Below are positions 1 through 11,215 of a stretch of DNA of 64,000 nucleotides, one piece after another. The first letter of the stretch is position 1. Each line of letters starts with the position of its first letter. Origin of the DNA: Vandiemenella viatica (Eukaryota > Arthropoda > Insecta > Orthoptera > Morabidae); assembly GCA_031002005.1 (NCBI GenBank), contig CM061919.1:34127088-34191087 (forward strand), given 5' to 3'. Below the pieces are notes generated by a model. That model did no database searches, had not been told where the DNA came from, and was given only the letters and a program-made list of their open reading frames with translations. Position numbers and translations under genes: made by a program.

Positions 1-900
1 TCCAGCAATGTATATGATTGGGCTGCAGGTGACAAAAATACGCTGGTAATATCTTTGAAAGACTACAAATCTCTCATTTCATGTCATTTAGCAAAATCAG
101 ATCGATAGAGATTTTTACAAACTGTGAACAATTCCATGTTCGGTAAGATTATGGAGAACATTTTAAAACCCCGTACGTGAAATTGTGTACTAACTGGGTG
201 AGCCACCGCTGTGCCCTCAAACACATCGTCTCACTACAGCGAGCAACAATTTTCATCGAAGACATTGTAGCCCTGGAGATGGCGAAAGTTAATATCATTT
301 TCAATAACCCAGAGGATCTAGGAATGAGCATCCTTGACCTTTTTAAACTTAAGATGAACAAATTTCATTATCAATTCGTCATTCCTCAGTTTAGAAGTTA
401 CTTTATACTGACATGTACAGCTTTATTTACTGGATGAGGGTCTGTGATTCATATGAAGTGATACATCGCAACAGGGGCGAGATCAACACGTCTGGATATA
501 ACACCGGCAATCATTTTGGGATATAGTCCCATAATGACAAGGTAGTCGGTGGTGTGAAGGAAGGTGGTGATATTTTCAGGCGCGTCGATACGAGGTCATT
601 AGCAGTTATGATGGAATGATGCGAATGGCACCCTGATTGGGATGTTTGTGGCGCTAAGGGGGCAACTGTGTATGCATTCTGGTTGGAGTCAAGCCAAACC
701 TCTAGATGAGCTAAGGGTTTGGCTTGCTCTGTCACTCGAAAGAATCAGATGTAGGTTTATAATTTGTCTACGTGGTGAAACCTTAAATTACCGGCTGCCG
801 CAAAGAATCACATCTACCCTGCATCTTGTAAACATTGTTCAAATTTCCAAACTGGATTTGGGATGGAAGATGTGTGGTATATTTTCCACAACGGGATAGA
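1..900 (+). pseudogene. Polinton/Maverick protein-primed DNA polymerase B, decayed C-terminal part
   Basis: Remnant of a family B, protein-primed DNA polymerase of the Polinton/Maverick type, which copies the element's own linear DNA. Seen in the sequence: an NNSMFGK block at 127-147, a stretch ending in MSILDLFKLKMNKFHY at about 268-372, and in another frame YTDMYS at 405-422. The last corresponds to the palm motif YTDTDS, in which two aspartates bind the catalytic metals; here the second aspartate is lost. Weaker similarity continues to about 620 and possibly 900, with stops and frame changes, so the gene is dead. The 5' part lies outside the window. The same strand carries capsid-type remnants at 4.4-6.7 kb, which supports a single old Polinton. 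Family assignment is from recognised motifs, not from a search. Confidence 0.72.
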
Positions 901-2021
901 GACCCTACGTGGTGTCACAAATCTGTACCTGGATGAATGTGTACAAGAATGTGTAAATACATTATTATCGAAGAAGAAATATACCGTTTATCCTGTATAT
1001 GTTGCTTGTAATTAACTATAATGCACTATTTAAAAAAACTGTAAATCTAATTTATATGTTCTAAATAGGTAAAAAAATATTAATTATTCTAGTTTGCAGT
1101 GTACTGAGAACATCAGGTTTATAGAACAAGTGTATAGCAAATCAATGGCTGCACAGATTTGCACATTTTAAAATAGAGTAACTAAATATGATTGCTGCAA
1201 TATAAATGGATGCCGTAAAGAATTGTAAATTGGATAAAAAAAAATAATATACCAATGTTAGAAATATAAGTTGATTTTAAAGAAGAAGAATGTGCACTTT
1301 TTACATTTTAAATAAATCCTTTTTTTATAAATTAATATGTTACGTGATCTTTCAAAATCCAACCACTTCACACAGGTCATATTTCAACCAAAAATATACT
1401 TGTAAGGTCTTTTTGGTTGTAATTTTTACTGTTAAAATGCTTCTCCAATATCTTTACCTCGATAAGTATCTTGTTGGTACTATGGTACTGTGCCACTTGT
1501 TGTAATTGGACATTAACTGCTGAATTCCTTCCACACTGAATTCTTGATATTCCTGTTGAGTCCTTCAACTATTGATGTTTTAAGATAAGTTTGCCATTGG
1601 CTTGTTAATTTAAATTGTACAATTGTACCACACTAGCCGTCTGTTGTCGAGAGGTAGAGCCCTCGCGAACTTCAAACAAGCATCAATCACCTACAGTATT
1701 TACACGTAGTCATTGTTTTTACGAGTGTACGGGATAATTTCCACAATACCAGCTTGCCACAAATCGACCTTTTATTACTAAACGACATCTTGGGAAGTTC
1801 GGCCACAACTTGATCCATGTTGCAAAGTAATGTCTCTTTCACAAAGTTTTTTATCACTGGTAAAATTTCGTTGGATTCCGCCGTATGTCCTGCAGTAAGT
1901 AACTTTAACTTCAGTCATTCAGTTCATTCGTATCACCCCAGCACAGATATTCCTTCGTGCAGAGAAGGTAAGATCCGCCCTCATCGTCAAGGTTACGTAT
2001 TATGTTTTATACTTAAAACTG
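901..2021. other. No gene recognised; AT-rich, probably interior of the Polinton relic
   Basis: No convincing coding signal on either strand. The stretch 1000-1360 is strongly A/T-rich. It lies between two blocks of Polinton remnants on the same strand and may be their eroded interior, but I recognise nothing specific. Confidence 0.5.
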
Positions 2022-2023
2022 TA

Positions 2024-3225
2024 TGAGGGTGGTCTGAAAAGTTTTCAACCTCAACGTGAAGATGGCAGCACTCGTAAATAAAACGTATTATATTTCGTTG
2101 TTTATTTGTTGACAGTTACTCACCAGTCTCAGCAATTTTGGAAGCGCAGTTGTTATGTAACAGTCGTTTGAGTGAGTTGATGTGAGTGTTTTTGTGAAAA
2201 TGGACAAAGTCGAGTATCGAGCTGTCATAAAATATTTGTTATTGAAAGGCAATACGCCCACGCAAATCAAAGAAAAGTTGGATTCTGTGTATGGGGACAC
2301 TGCACCATCACTTACAACAGTGAAATTTTCGGAAGCTGAATTTAAACGTGGCCGTAAGTGCTTGGGAGACGATGAACGTTCAGGACGTCAAAAAACTGCC
2401 ACTACCGACGAAAACATCTCCAAAGTTCAAAAATTGGTGCTGGCCGACCGCATAATTAAAGCGAGAGAGATAGCAGAGATTATGAACATCTCAAAAGATC
2501 GTGTTTGTTACATATTAAATCAACATTTAGGTATAAGAAAGCTGTCCGCGCGTTGTGTGCCGCGTTTGCTCACATTAGATCAAAATCGTGTTCGAATGAA
2601 CATTTCCATCGCTCTGTTGGAGCAGTTTAGGCGCAATAAATCCGAGTTTTGGCGTCGATTAATTACTGTAGATGAAACTTGGATTCACCATTATACGCCG
2701 GAAATAAAAACACAGTCCAAATAGTGGACTGCAAAGGGGGAACCGGCTCCAAAAAAAGCAAAAACTGTTTTTTTCGGCTGCAAAAGTGCTGGCGACCGTT
2801 TTTTGGGATAGTTATTTTGATCGATTAAATTCAAAAAGGAAAAACCATTACAGGAGCATACTACGCATCATTACTTGACAACCTGAAGGCAGAACTTGTG
2901 GAAAAACGGCGACATTTGCATTCACGAATTACGGTTTGAACTGTTTGACCATCCGCCTTACTCACCAGATCTTGCCCCAAGCGAATTCTTTTTGTTCCGT
3001 CATCTAAAAATTGCGCTCGGAGGACAGAGATTTTTGTCAAATGAAGAGGCAATCACCTTCGTGAACAATTATTTTGCAGAGAAAAACGCCTAGTACTATT
3101 TGGACGGGTTACAGATATTGGAGCATCGCTGGGAGAAGTTACAAGGAGACTGTTGAAAAATAAAATAAAAAATTGAGAAAAGTCTTGCATCTTTGTTAGG
3201 TCGGAAACTTTTCAGACCACTCTCG
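2024..3225 (+). mobile_element. mariner-type DNA transposon, complete ends
   Basis: A 1.2-kb element flanked by TA at 2022-2023 and 3226-3227, the duplication expected for Tc1/mariner. The ends are imperfect inverted repeats of about 28 bp: left GAGGGTGGTCTGAAAAGTTT, right (reverse complement) GAGAGTGGTCTGAAAAGTTT. Length, ends and internal transposase fit the mariner family. It splits the Polinton relic, so it is younger than that element. Confidence 0.93.
2200..3093 (+). pseudogene. mariner transposase, broken
   Basis: Transposase that would cut and paste the element by DDD chemistry. The ATG at 2200 opens MDKVEYRAVIKYLLLKGN, the start of the paired helix-turn-helix DNA-binding domain. The frame stays open to a stop at 2722-2724. 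The first catalytic motif VDETWIHHYTPE is intact at about 2668-2703. After the stop, coding similarity continues in other frames, including HPPYSPDLAPSEFFLF at about 2950-2996. There the last catalytic Asp of the usual PDLAPSDFF motif is Glu. The block that normally carries the second Asp (HQDNA type) is missing: sequence jumps from EKRRHL to HELRFELFDHP near 2897-2945, so an internal deletion removed it. Similar in style to the cecropia/Hsmar1 group, judged by eye. Confidence 0.88.
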
Positions 3226-3227
3226 TA

Positions 3228-4400
3228 AGGTTTCATACCCTTACCAGATAGACTGTGAACACTGGTGCCGTTTCATATTTCAAAATAACATTTCAAATAG
3301 TTGGCAGTATATTCTTTTACATAGTACGATCGACTATTTAATCAAAAATGAATCAAATACGTTTCGGTACTTCCCATGATAAATGTCACTCACTGTCTTT
3401 GCCAATAAGCAAAAATCCATTGCATGCTCATATTCCGGCCCTACACACATAGAGTTGTAAACTCGTTGACGGTCATTGACGTGGTCATTCTAATTGTGCT
3501 TGAGATTCATATCGTTCTGTTTAAATAGCAGGTTCAAGTTAGAATTATCTTTAACTAACTGTTTCTGTATGACGCTATACGTCAGGCACAAGTAAAAATA
3601 ATTTACTGACTTGTTTCTCCCTTACAAAAGTAATCTCGTGCATTACACTACTTTTCAAATGAAACATCTTTAAGCAAAACACAGACTTTGCTTCGAGTAT
3701 CATTAAATGTCAAATACTGAATTTTTTTGATGGGATTTGGAATTTCTCCTAGCTGCTGATAGTTTGGTTGGTACAACGACTTGGAAAACTCATACACATA
3801 TATAAATCTAAGTAGGTTAATCCAGCAGGGAGGACACTAAATTGGCTTTCTCGCTGTTTGATACTCCACACACTATTGCCCTCATCGTCTTAGAGAACAG
3901 AGGTATGTTCTTCCACTTGGTGTTGGAGGCAACTTAATCCAAATTACTCACGGTTAATGATATTCACTGTTTGACGAACCGCATATTGACTAGATTTGGT
4001 GGTTGTTCCAGCTATATATTGATGCGCGAACATATAAATCAGGCAGTTGATAACAATGCCTCCTACAAGGAAGAAGAAACTCACAAGCTCAACGGTAAAA
4101 TGCTATTTTTAGCACACATTATAATATACTGTTTTGTGGACTAAGAACGAAACAAGAAGACCAGTTGAAATTTTCCCAGAACGGAACCAACCCACCATAT
4201 TAAACATGCAGTGATCATGACATTGCGAATGCGCAGAGTGCTGACCGACGTAGTGCTGACCATATACTTGCAGAAAAGGCTTCAAACAGAATGAATACAG
4301 AAGATAAAAAGTATGGTGAACGCGCTGATGCGTTACTAGTTAACGGAGTTATGCATGTTAAATTAACATTAAGTCAAGGCATTTTTAAGAAAAGTGGTTT
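3228..4400. other. No gene recognised between mariner and Polinton capsid genes
   Basis: About 1.2 kb with no supported gene, RNA or repeat. By position it should be part of the Polinton interior, but no motif could be recovered by eye. Confidence 0.45.
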
Positions 4401-4570
4401 ACAATCCCTTTTATGCTGACTTTTTTCGTAGTGTCTGTAGCCGGAGCTCTTGCAGGAGGAGTCTCAAGCGTAGTCAGAGCTGTCAAAACAGCTATAGAAG
4501 CAAAGACAGTTGGACGAAGTAAAACGGCACACTGAAACAATAGAAGCAATTGCAACGAGCTGTATTTGAA
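4400..4570 (+). pseudogene. Polinton small virion-like protein, remnant
   Basis: Short coding remnant: SVAGALAGGVSSVVRAVKTA, then in another frame a stretch with VKRHTETIEAIA. A glycine/alanine hydrophobic segment followed by a charged helix is typical of a small protein encoded next to the protease in many animal Polintons; its role is uncertain. Frames shift at about 4505 and a stop follows. The capsid-like remnants downstream on the same strand support the call. Confidence 0.5.
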
Positions 4571-4870
4571 ACCGTTCTCGAAAAATGGATCAGCATTAAA
4601 GAAAATTCTGCGCAACAGTTAATGTATGACGTTATGCATAGAAAAGACAAGCGTTTGCGTATACCACATGTTCTTTGCGTATTTATGCGCGTTATCTCAA
4701 AAAAGTCGAGAATGTTAATTTGGAATCGTGTACTTGGACAGTGCTGAAAATACCAGAACACATTTGATTGCTCAGATCAAATACAAAGACAGTGTAGTGA
4801 AATATTTCGATAGCATTGGTGACTTACATCCGCCATTTTAACAGCAGTGGTACTTTGTGGGCAATAACAT
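4571..4870 (+). pseudogene. Polinton adenain-like cysteine protease, remnant
   Basis: Remnant of the Ulp1/adenovirus-type cysteine protease that matures Polinton virion proteins. Visible: a segment with KYFDSIGDLHPPF at 4800-4838, matching the conserved FDSxG block after the catalytic Asp, then a stop at 4839. The preceding residues are broken by frame changes, and the catalytic His and Cys cannot be placed with certainty. Same strand and order as the neighbouring Polinton remnants. Confidence 0.55.
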
Positions 4871-5029
4871 CAGAAATTCAGTAAACAAGCATGCCTACAT
4901 TTGTGTTTAAAGTTACTGTATGAAAATGTATGACATCAGTGTTGCATGAACCTTGGTCGGTTTAACACAAATGTTTGTGACGCTCTACTTGTCTGGAAAT
5001 AGTTCAGTCGTCGACTGTGGTTAGTTTCC

Positions 5030-5640
5030 ACCGATAGATTTGAGCCAATCAGGTTAGTAAATTTACAAACATGTAATTCGATTTCTAACATTGACGAGTC
5101 AAATTGTAAATTGTACTACACGAAGAATAAGGTAGTTGATATACCCACAGGACCTTACAATATTGACGATTTGGCAAGTTATTTGACATGATAAACACTA
5201 ATAATGAGAAGCTGGTTATTAGAGCAAACACCAATTCATCTAAGGTGAGATGTAAACATTGGTGGAAATGGACTTCGCTATAACATACAGCGCTCTGATT
5301 TTCGAAACGTGTTTTTAGTCTGGGATTTCAGGTATTCAAAATTAATGTCATATTTATATAGTACAGGAAATGCTGGGGTATACTCTACACGATTTTATCC
5401 CAACAGTACCACCAGGGTTAAAGATTTTAAAAGTACCTGCTAATACCATTTATTTCCCTATTACGACGGAAACCCTCAGCAATATTCACATTATATCTAT
5501 CGAACAGGATGGTAACTTATTGGATTTCAGAAGAAAAACCATTTCTCTGAGACTACATATAAAAAAAATGGGCACTCGTTATGTAAAGATGCGGCAAACT
5601 CAAACAGTTTTCAGTAGCGACCGACTGTGAAACGATGAAC
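5030..5640 (+). pseudogene. Polinton minor capsid (penton-like) protein, remnant
   Basis: Two blocks of one decayed gene. The first (about 5060-5190) reads NIDESNCKLYY and, further on, VDIPTGPYNIDDLASYL, matching the N-terminal beta-strand region of Polinton minor capsid proteins. The second (5370-5630) is an open stretch ending near DGNLLDFRRKTISLRLHIKK, the typical C-terminal block. Stops and frame changes lie between. In intact elements the product would be a single jelly-roll vertex protein. It precedes the major capsid remnant directly, the expected order. Confidence 0.62.
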
Positions 5641-5689
5641 TTCTGGTTATATGCTATTCCTACAATCATTACTGTTATACCTCTATACC

Positions 5690-6750
5690 GTTAATAATGG
5701 ATGAGATGCTTCACATAACTTCCAATGTTGAATTTGATGAGTTGGTGACACAAAAACAGTTTTTGAGTCATTAACATCATACGCTAACCTCATTTAATAG
5801 CAATGATGAGATTCGATACCTATTCAGAAGTAGGAAATATATACACTGCCGTGCGAGAGTTACTTGCATATCAACGGAAGATTCATCGAATCAGATGTGA
5901 TCAACTGTGACATCCAATGCTTTCGCGTTTCTCTTTGAGGAAATTTGTTTGGAACTTAAGGGAGCCGACAATGACTGAAGTACGAACGTTGGTATCCACG
6001 ATCACAATGAAGATGATTTTGTCTACTGATCCTCAGCAAATTGGTGTGTTTTATAACGCAAGATGGGGCCAATAGGATTATAGAAATTGTTACTTTAATA
6101 TACATATACTGTGGAGTATGATTTTGGGTTTTTGCGAATACTTTAAAGGATACCTGTAAATGTAAAACAGGCATTTTTACTGATTTGTGCCATGGACCAA
6201 ACAATTAATATATACAAGCGAATCTAAATCCTCAAAAGAAAAAACAGTTAACTCGGATGGGTGATTTCTCCTGTGCAAGTAGGAGAAAGAGAATAACTAT
6301 GGTTGCTTAAGACTGTAGACAGTGAGAAACCACTTCGCAATAATTTCAGGAGTTGGAATCTGTTGAAATAACCCTTGCTTCCTGTAAGTAACACCCAAAT
6401 TTCATCTTTGAAAATATCAATGCAACTGGGGAAACCTAGGTTCGTGGTTCTGGGATTACAAACAAACAGGAAACGCCAACTAGATTTGAGAGCGGTCATG
6501 TTGGATTACTGCAATCTTGCCAGTGTCAAATGATGTGGCGCATCCGTACGAGATCGTGAATTTAGTCTTTTAGAAAAACAGAACTACAGCGCTGTACGAC
6601 AAGTATGCAAGATAAGAACAGCATTACTATGAACGAGATCATCCATCGCCGCTACTAAACCGTGAAGACTTTATTACCAATTACTCTTCACAACAAAATT
6701 ATTCAGTAAAGACTGGACCTGCAGATATTCATAAATAGTTTGATAGGTGT
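5690..6750 (+). pseudogene. Polinton major capsid (double jelly-roll) protein, remnant
   Basis: Decayed major capsid gene. Blocks recognised in order: MDEMLHITSNVEFDELV at about 5698-5748; a NDEIRYLF-type block near 5803-5826; NAFAFLFEEICLELKGAD near 5918-5971; a C-terminal block with FRSWNLLK and then QLGKPRFVVLGLQTNRKR near 6346-6480; and a final piece near 6658-6740. Several frameshifts and stops separate them. The product would form the icosahedral shell of a Polinton virion. Recognition rests on conserved blocks; a profile search would be decisive. Confidence 0.68.
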
Positions 6751-6868
6751 GAGAATTTTTCCCCCTTCACTTCTGCATACTGCCTGATCCTTAACGACCG
6801 TGTTGTAGAATACATACCTCTAACAAGTGTTGTGTGTAAGCTCACACAAAACAGGATAGCATCATTCA

Positions 6869-7114
6869 AACCGAGCGTGGTGGGTGAAGAGGTCAACGTT
6901 CTGGCCTCACATTCGGGAGGACGTGGGTTCGAATCCCGGTCCGGGCATCCAGATTTGGGTTTTCCATGGTTTCGCCAAATCACTCCAGGCGAATTCCGGG
7001 ATGCTTCCTTCAAAAAGGCCATTGCCGAATTCCTCCCCGTTCCCTATCCCCAGTCCCGTCCCGCCTCTAATGATCTTAGCCGTCGACAATGCGTAAAACC
7101 GTAAGGGAAAAAAA
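6869..7114 (+). mobile_element. tRNA-derived SINE with 11-bp target-site duplication
   Basis: A short retroposon whose first 70 bases look like a tRNA gene. It has an A-box-like GAGCGTGGTGGG and a B-box GGTTCGAATCCC at about 6927-6938. The body carries TTTTCCATGGTTT and GGGATGCTTCCTTC and ends in GGGAAAAAAAA. Direct copies of AGCATCATTCA flank it at 6858-6868 and 7115-7125. It was transcribed by RNA polymerase III and inserted by a LINE. A second copy lies on the other strand at 59254-59491. It is not a working tRNA gene: there is no cloverleaf acceptor pairing and the family is dispersed. Confidence 0.9.
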
Positions 7115-7125
7115 AGCATCATTCA

Positions 7126-8270
7126 TCACCACTCATTATCATGACGACCAACTTCCTGCACGCACAGTCATTCAAGACGAGAGATATGTCTATACTCAAT
7201 TTGTTGTGTGAGTTGTACAATCAGACAACATTATCGTCACACATTGCATCTCTATATCGTAACCAAGTCGTGGGGATGATGACCCAAGTGTTAGGGAGTT
7301 GACACATGGAATACCTTGGGACGCTACTGGTGTATCTTTCAGTAAACCATATACTATAGTACACGCAATCACTAATCAAGATGATGCAATTATACACTTT
7401 ACATGACGGGAGAAGACTCGATAGTTCCAGCTGTTTATACAGAAGTAAATCTGCTACAGTATGGAGATTTAGGATGTCCACCTCTTTGAGAACTCAGGAA
7501 AAATATTTCAGTAAAAATTTGTATAGGACACTTTTTTTATATATATTTATTTATATTTGAATGCAATCGACTCATACTCGTACTGTTGGCTTGCTAGGCC
7601 TCCTAACACAATCGAAGATTTTCTTTCAGGGTTTATTCCCTTAGCCTCTGAAGATCTCTCTTCGCCACAAGGCAGTGGTGTTTCCTTCCAATTTACCCCC
7701 GGAGAGGATGGGTGGCCACTTCCGCCATTTTCACCAATCTGAAGGTCTCCTTCTCTGCCGAAACTGCCGTTGAGGACTTCAACCGTATCCCTGACCATGG
7801 ATTGCACACTATACCATGTGGGACTGAGTCCTTGCCTGGACTTAGCCACCCTGTCCACTCCGGCCTACTGGAGCTAGGATGTCCACCCCCACAGCGTGGA
7901 TGCGCCAGACAAGAATTACTGAAGTGTAGGGAAGGGGAGCCTACCTCCCTTGAGCCGGAACAATGGTTGCATATGACAGCGATTCCAATTTTTTTTTTTT
8001 TGGCCACAGAATACTAATTGATCATACGTTTTTTGACGGATCCCCATTTGTGTAAGTATAAGCTGAAAAACCAGTCTCACATCGGTAAGTCGCCACAAAC
8101 GGAAGCAGAACCATGATAGCCTTCTCGCAGCGCGGTTATGACTCTTTTCAACGAACATTTTATTTAATTCTTGGACGGAACAGGGAACCCTTATGACCCT
8201 TCCACGGAACCCCAGGGTTCCGCGGACCACCATTTGGTAACCACTGGCGTAAGATACCACAAACCAAAGG
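7126..8270. other. Unassigned; possible hAT-type end near 8215-8245
   Basis: No supported gene. 7126-7540 is ordinary AT-rich sequence. 7560-7975 is GC-richer with overlapping short open frames on both strands and no family I recognise, so it is probably an unidentified repeat. GGGTTCCGCGGACCACC followed by ATTTGGTAACCACTG (8214-8245) resembles the terminal inverted repeat of many hAT transposons (CAGTGGTTCC type), but no partner end with a matching 8-bp duplication was found. Confidence 0.35.
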
Positions 8271-8274
8271 TGGT

Positions 8275-9115
8275 GCAGAACAGTGGTGAAGAAAAAATTA
8301 AAGCATTGGCATTTGTGAATGACCTATTAGTTTGGGATGAGGATGAAAGAGAGGTGCAGGGTCAGCTAGATGTGTGGGAGAGAGTAATTTCAGTTTATGC
8401 TATGAAGTTGTCTGCGAGAAAAAGTGAATTGGTGATAACAACAAGAAAGAAGAACAAGACGGACAAAAGCATATCACTTGGAGGAGAGCAACTAAATAGA
8501 GTAGAATGTTTCAAATATTTGGGATGCTGTATTGAAGAAAATGGGGGAAACAGGATGGGGATAAACGAAAGAGTAAGATATGCAGATGGATTTTTTTTAA
8601 AGTATTAGAAGTCTGGTATGTAGCAGGGATGTTCCGCAAAAGAGCAAAGAGGCAATATATGACATACTTTGTGCCAATTTTAACATATGGGTCGGAAACG
8701 TGGGTGATGAAGGAGAGATACAAAGGGAGAGTACAATCTGTGGAAATAAAATTTCAGAGGAGTACAGTAGGAGTAACCAGAAGAGACAGAATAAGGAATG
8801 AGAGAATCAGGGAGATGATTAAAGGAAGAACCGCTACAACAGAGAATTCAAAAATCTAGGTTACAGTGGTATGGGCATTTTAAGAGAATGGGATAAGAGA
8901 AGTTACCAAGGAAGATACATGGAGCTCAAAGGGAAGAAGCCTTGAGGAAGACCGAGGGACAGATGAATTAAAGGCGTTAAGAAATGTGTGGTGAAAAGAG
9001 GAGGAAATTGGGCGACAGTGGAAGAAGAGAGATGGTGGTTAGAAAGGAAGCGCTGGCTTTTGTTTCCAGCAGACCCGGCCAGTGGCTGGAAGCTGTCCTA
9101 GATGATGATGATGAT
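8275..9115 (+). pseudogene. RTE-type LINE, 3' fragment of ORF2
   Basis: 5'-truncated end of a non-LTR retrotransposon of the RTE clade. The reading frame contains KALAFVNDLLVWDEDEREVQ, the region of the reverse-transcriptase catalytic motif; the usual A(D)D is changed to VND. KSELVITTRKKN and the conserved YLG block (FKYLGCCIEENGG) follow. After a frame change come FVPILTYGSETWVMKERYK and RTRRDR-type basic residues. A final block ends in PGQWLEA, and the element stops in a GATGATGATGATGA tail at 9101-9116, typical for RTE. Multiple stops show it is dead. Confidence 0.85.
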
Positions 9116-9116
9116 G

Positions 9117-10908
9117 ACTTATTTTTAATGCTATTTGTGTTGTTGAAAATGTATTTTGAGGGCTATTATGTTGTCAGGTTTTATATATAATTATTTCATT
9201 ATAGGGTTGAGTTTAATAGGTGGTTTAATAGTTAGATAAATTTGTATACGTCAGGTAGATTTAAAGAAAGAAATAAATTCAAATGTTTTCTCATATACTT
9301 TTCACCTACAAACATTTAAATTCTTAGTTAACATCAGTCAGTACCAGTAAATTTCAGTTAATGTCTTAGTTGAGTATAGTATAATAATGACCCATAAGTC
9401 ACTAATACACATATCAACCAGTTTCTGCACCTAGAATATCCATCATAATTCTTAATTACTTATTAAAATCTACAATACTAGTAAATTTTTATATGGAATT
9501 AGTTCATATCTTAGTGGCGTATAGTCTAATGATTAATCGTATGTCACTTGAGCCATATAAGTATCATTAGTATGCACACCAAACAGTTTTTGAACTGTAG
9601 CCATATGATAGTAACATAACACTTTACTAATTAACATGTTTGCATACTCCTTGTGGTATCATGCATCTTGGGGTGTTCCTCAACTTCTTGATGGTCAAGA
9701 TGCCAGTCACTGCAGGCTGCGTGTCGATGAGGTTCCGGTTGTTTGAAGAAGCCGCCGCTGTGTTAAGACAGAAACCTATCGTTTTCACCCCGGCCACCGT
9801 TCGACTGGAGACGGTGTGCTCGCGAGTGGAATGTCGGTCTTCGCACTTGCGGTGTTGAATAAGTCGGACACTACGTCTATTACTTGCATCAGCACGTTCA
9901 ATTCTTCATACATTATTGCAACACTGTTGTGCCCCACTTTTTCGAGCACTACAACAGTTTTAAATGATGCTTAACAGTAAACCTATCGTCAAACGTTTTG
10001 AATCACTACCGTTCAGCTGATCAGCTACGAGAACAAGATTAGTTGACGAGGCATGACTGCAGACTGACGCTAGGTTGGTTGGGAGAAAATGCCGGAACAC
10101 CTGCGTGGGGAGTATCCATTACAACCGGTTTCTACCTGCATGTGGTATCAATTTAAAGGAGGTGTGGGGAAGAGAGAGGATAGAATTGTCAGTTATAAAC
10201 AAATGGGTATTGATTACACTTTTTTGGTCCAGGCGTTGCGCCTTTGATCCCTTTTATAAGAGCCCTATTGAGCTGTTATTATTCCCCTACTCCGTCGTCA
10301 AGTTTTTGGACATGTTGTATGACGTGTTTGGTGATTGCGCTGTCCACAGGATTGCTGAAGTGTCTATGTCTGACCTGCGAGCTTTCCACCACTTCGAGTA
10401 CTTCAGTCTGTCGTACGACGCTTTCAGTTATTGTGATTTATACAGATAGTTTAAAGTGTTTGTGAACTCTGGTGCCATCTATCTGCTGATTCAGGTTCGT
10501 ACAACAGTCGTCCTTTCACCTCTTTGACTGCATCGATTTGTTGGTTGATGCGTTTGCTGATGGCGCTGTCTAAACGATTGTTGAAGTGTCTATCTGTCTA
10601 AAGATTCGGTCTGTGCCAGATTTTATCTGTCTTTATTTCCTCTTTTCCTGTCGAAGCACATATTGTTTACTGTATTGTTTGTACGATCACTGACTTGAGC
10701 GCGATCGGGATCGCTCCGCCTGCCTCGCATTAGCAAGTGGCTGTTATTGTTCGCAGTTTCGCTGACCAGCATTTGGTCAGGTGTAGTCTGGGGGCGTACA
10801 GCGTTTGCTAACAGACTCGCTCCGCAAGACGTGCTTCTTCGAGTTTCCTTTGTGCTCTTGGTTACGATCGTCTCTTCGCTTGAACTCCATCTTTTCGCCT
10901 GTCTGCAG
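9117..10908. other. No gene recognised; intronic/intergenic, with one imperfect duplication
   Basis: AT-rich to about 9640, then mixed composition. An imperfect duplication is visible: 9361-9435 (TAGTTGAGTATAGTATAATA ... CAACCAGTTTCTG) and 9507-9600 (TAGTGGCGTATAGTCTAATG ... CAAACAGTTTTTG), about 146 bp apart. Short open frames near 9640-9858 and 10075-10465 show no recognisable domain. The last 60 bases before 10909 are pyrimidine-rich and end in TCTGCAG, the acceptor of the LRR exon. Confidence 0.5.
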
Positions 10909-11215
10909 GGTCCCTGACCAGTCTGCGGTCGCTGGTGCTGTCCGGCTGCGGCTTGCGGTCGTTACCAGACTCGCTCCGCTTGCCTCGCCGCCTCGACCAT
11001 CTGGATCTGTCTCGCAACATGTTGATGGCAGGACTACCACCCGGCACGTTTACCACGCACCTGCGCTCGCTCAACCTGTCCAGGAACGCGATCGTGGGCG
11101 ATCTCCAGATAGCGACCGTCACCGAAGACGGTGACGATACGCCGCTTAATCTCGACCAGCTCGACTTGTCCTTCAATAACATATACGGCGCCATCACCGC
11201 CACCGTGAACGGAAG
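10909..11215 (+). CDS. Leucine-rich-repeat protein, internal exon
   Basis: Host coding exon for LRRs, which form a curved ligand- or protein-binding surface, usually extracellular. The reading frame gives SLTSLRSLVLSGCGLRSLPD, RLDHLDLSRNMLMAGLPPGT, LRSLNLSRNAI and LDQLDLSFNNIYG: about four repeats of the LxxLxLSxNxL type with no stop. A pyrimidine tract and CTGCAG precede it and GTAAGT follows at 11216, giving clear splice sites. It begins after one base of a codon (phase 1) and ends after two (phase 2). No start codon or signal peptide is in view, so earlier exons lie upstream of the window or were not found. Base composition is GC-rich, unlike the surrounding TE sequence. The exon at 60420 has the matching phase. 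Which LRR family member it is cannot be told. Confidence 0.78.

Noticed and set aside
6871..6945. Functional tRNA gene
   Set aside because: A- and B-box-like motifs belong to a SINE head with body, A-rich end and TSD, and a second dispersed copy exists.
8171..8260. Complete hAT element ending at 8245
   Set aside because: Only one hAT-like end was seen; no inverted partner with an 8-bp duplication could be found upstream.
9640..9858. Possible exon of 72 codons
   Set aside because: GC-richer than neighbours but no recognisable motif and no matching splice sites found.
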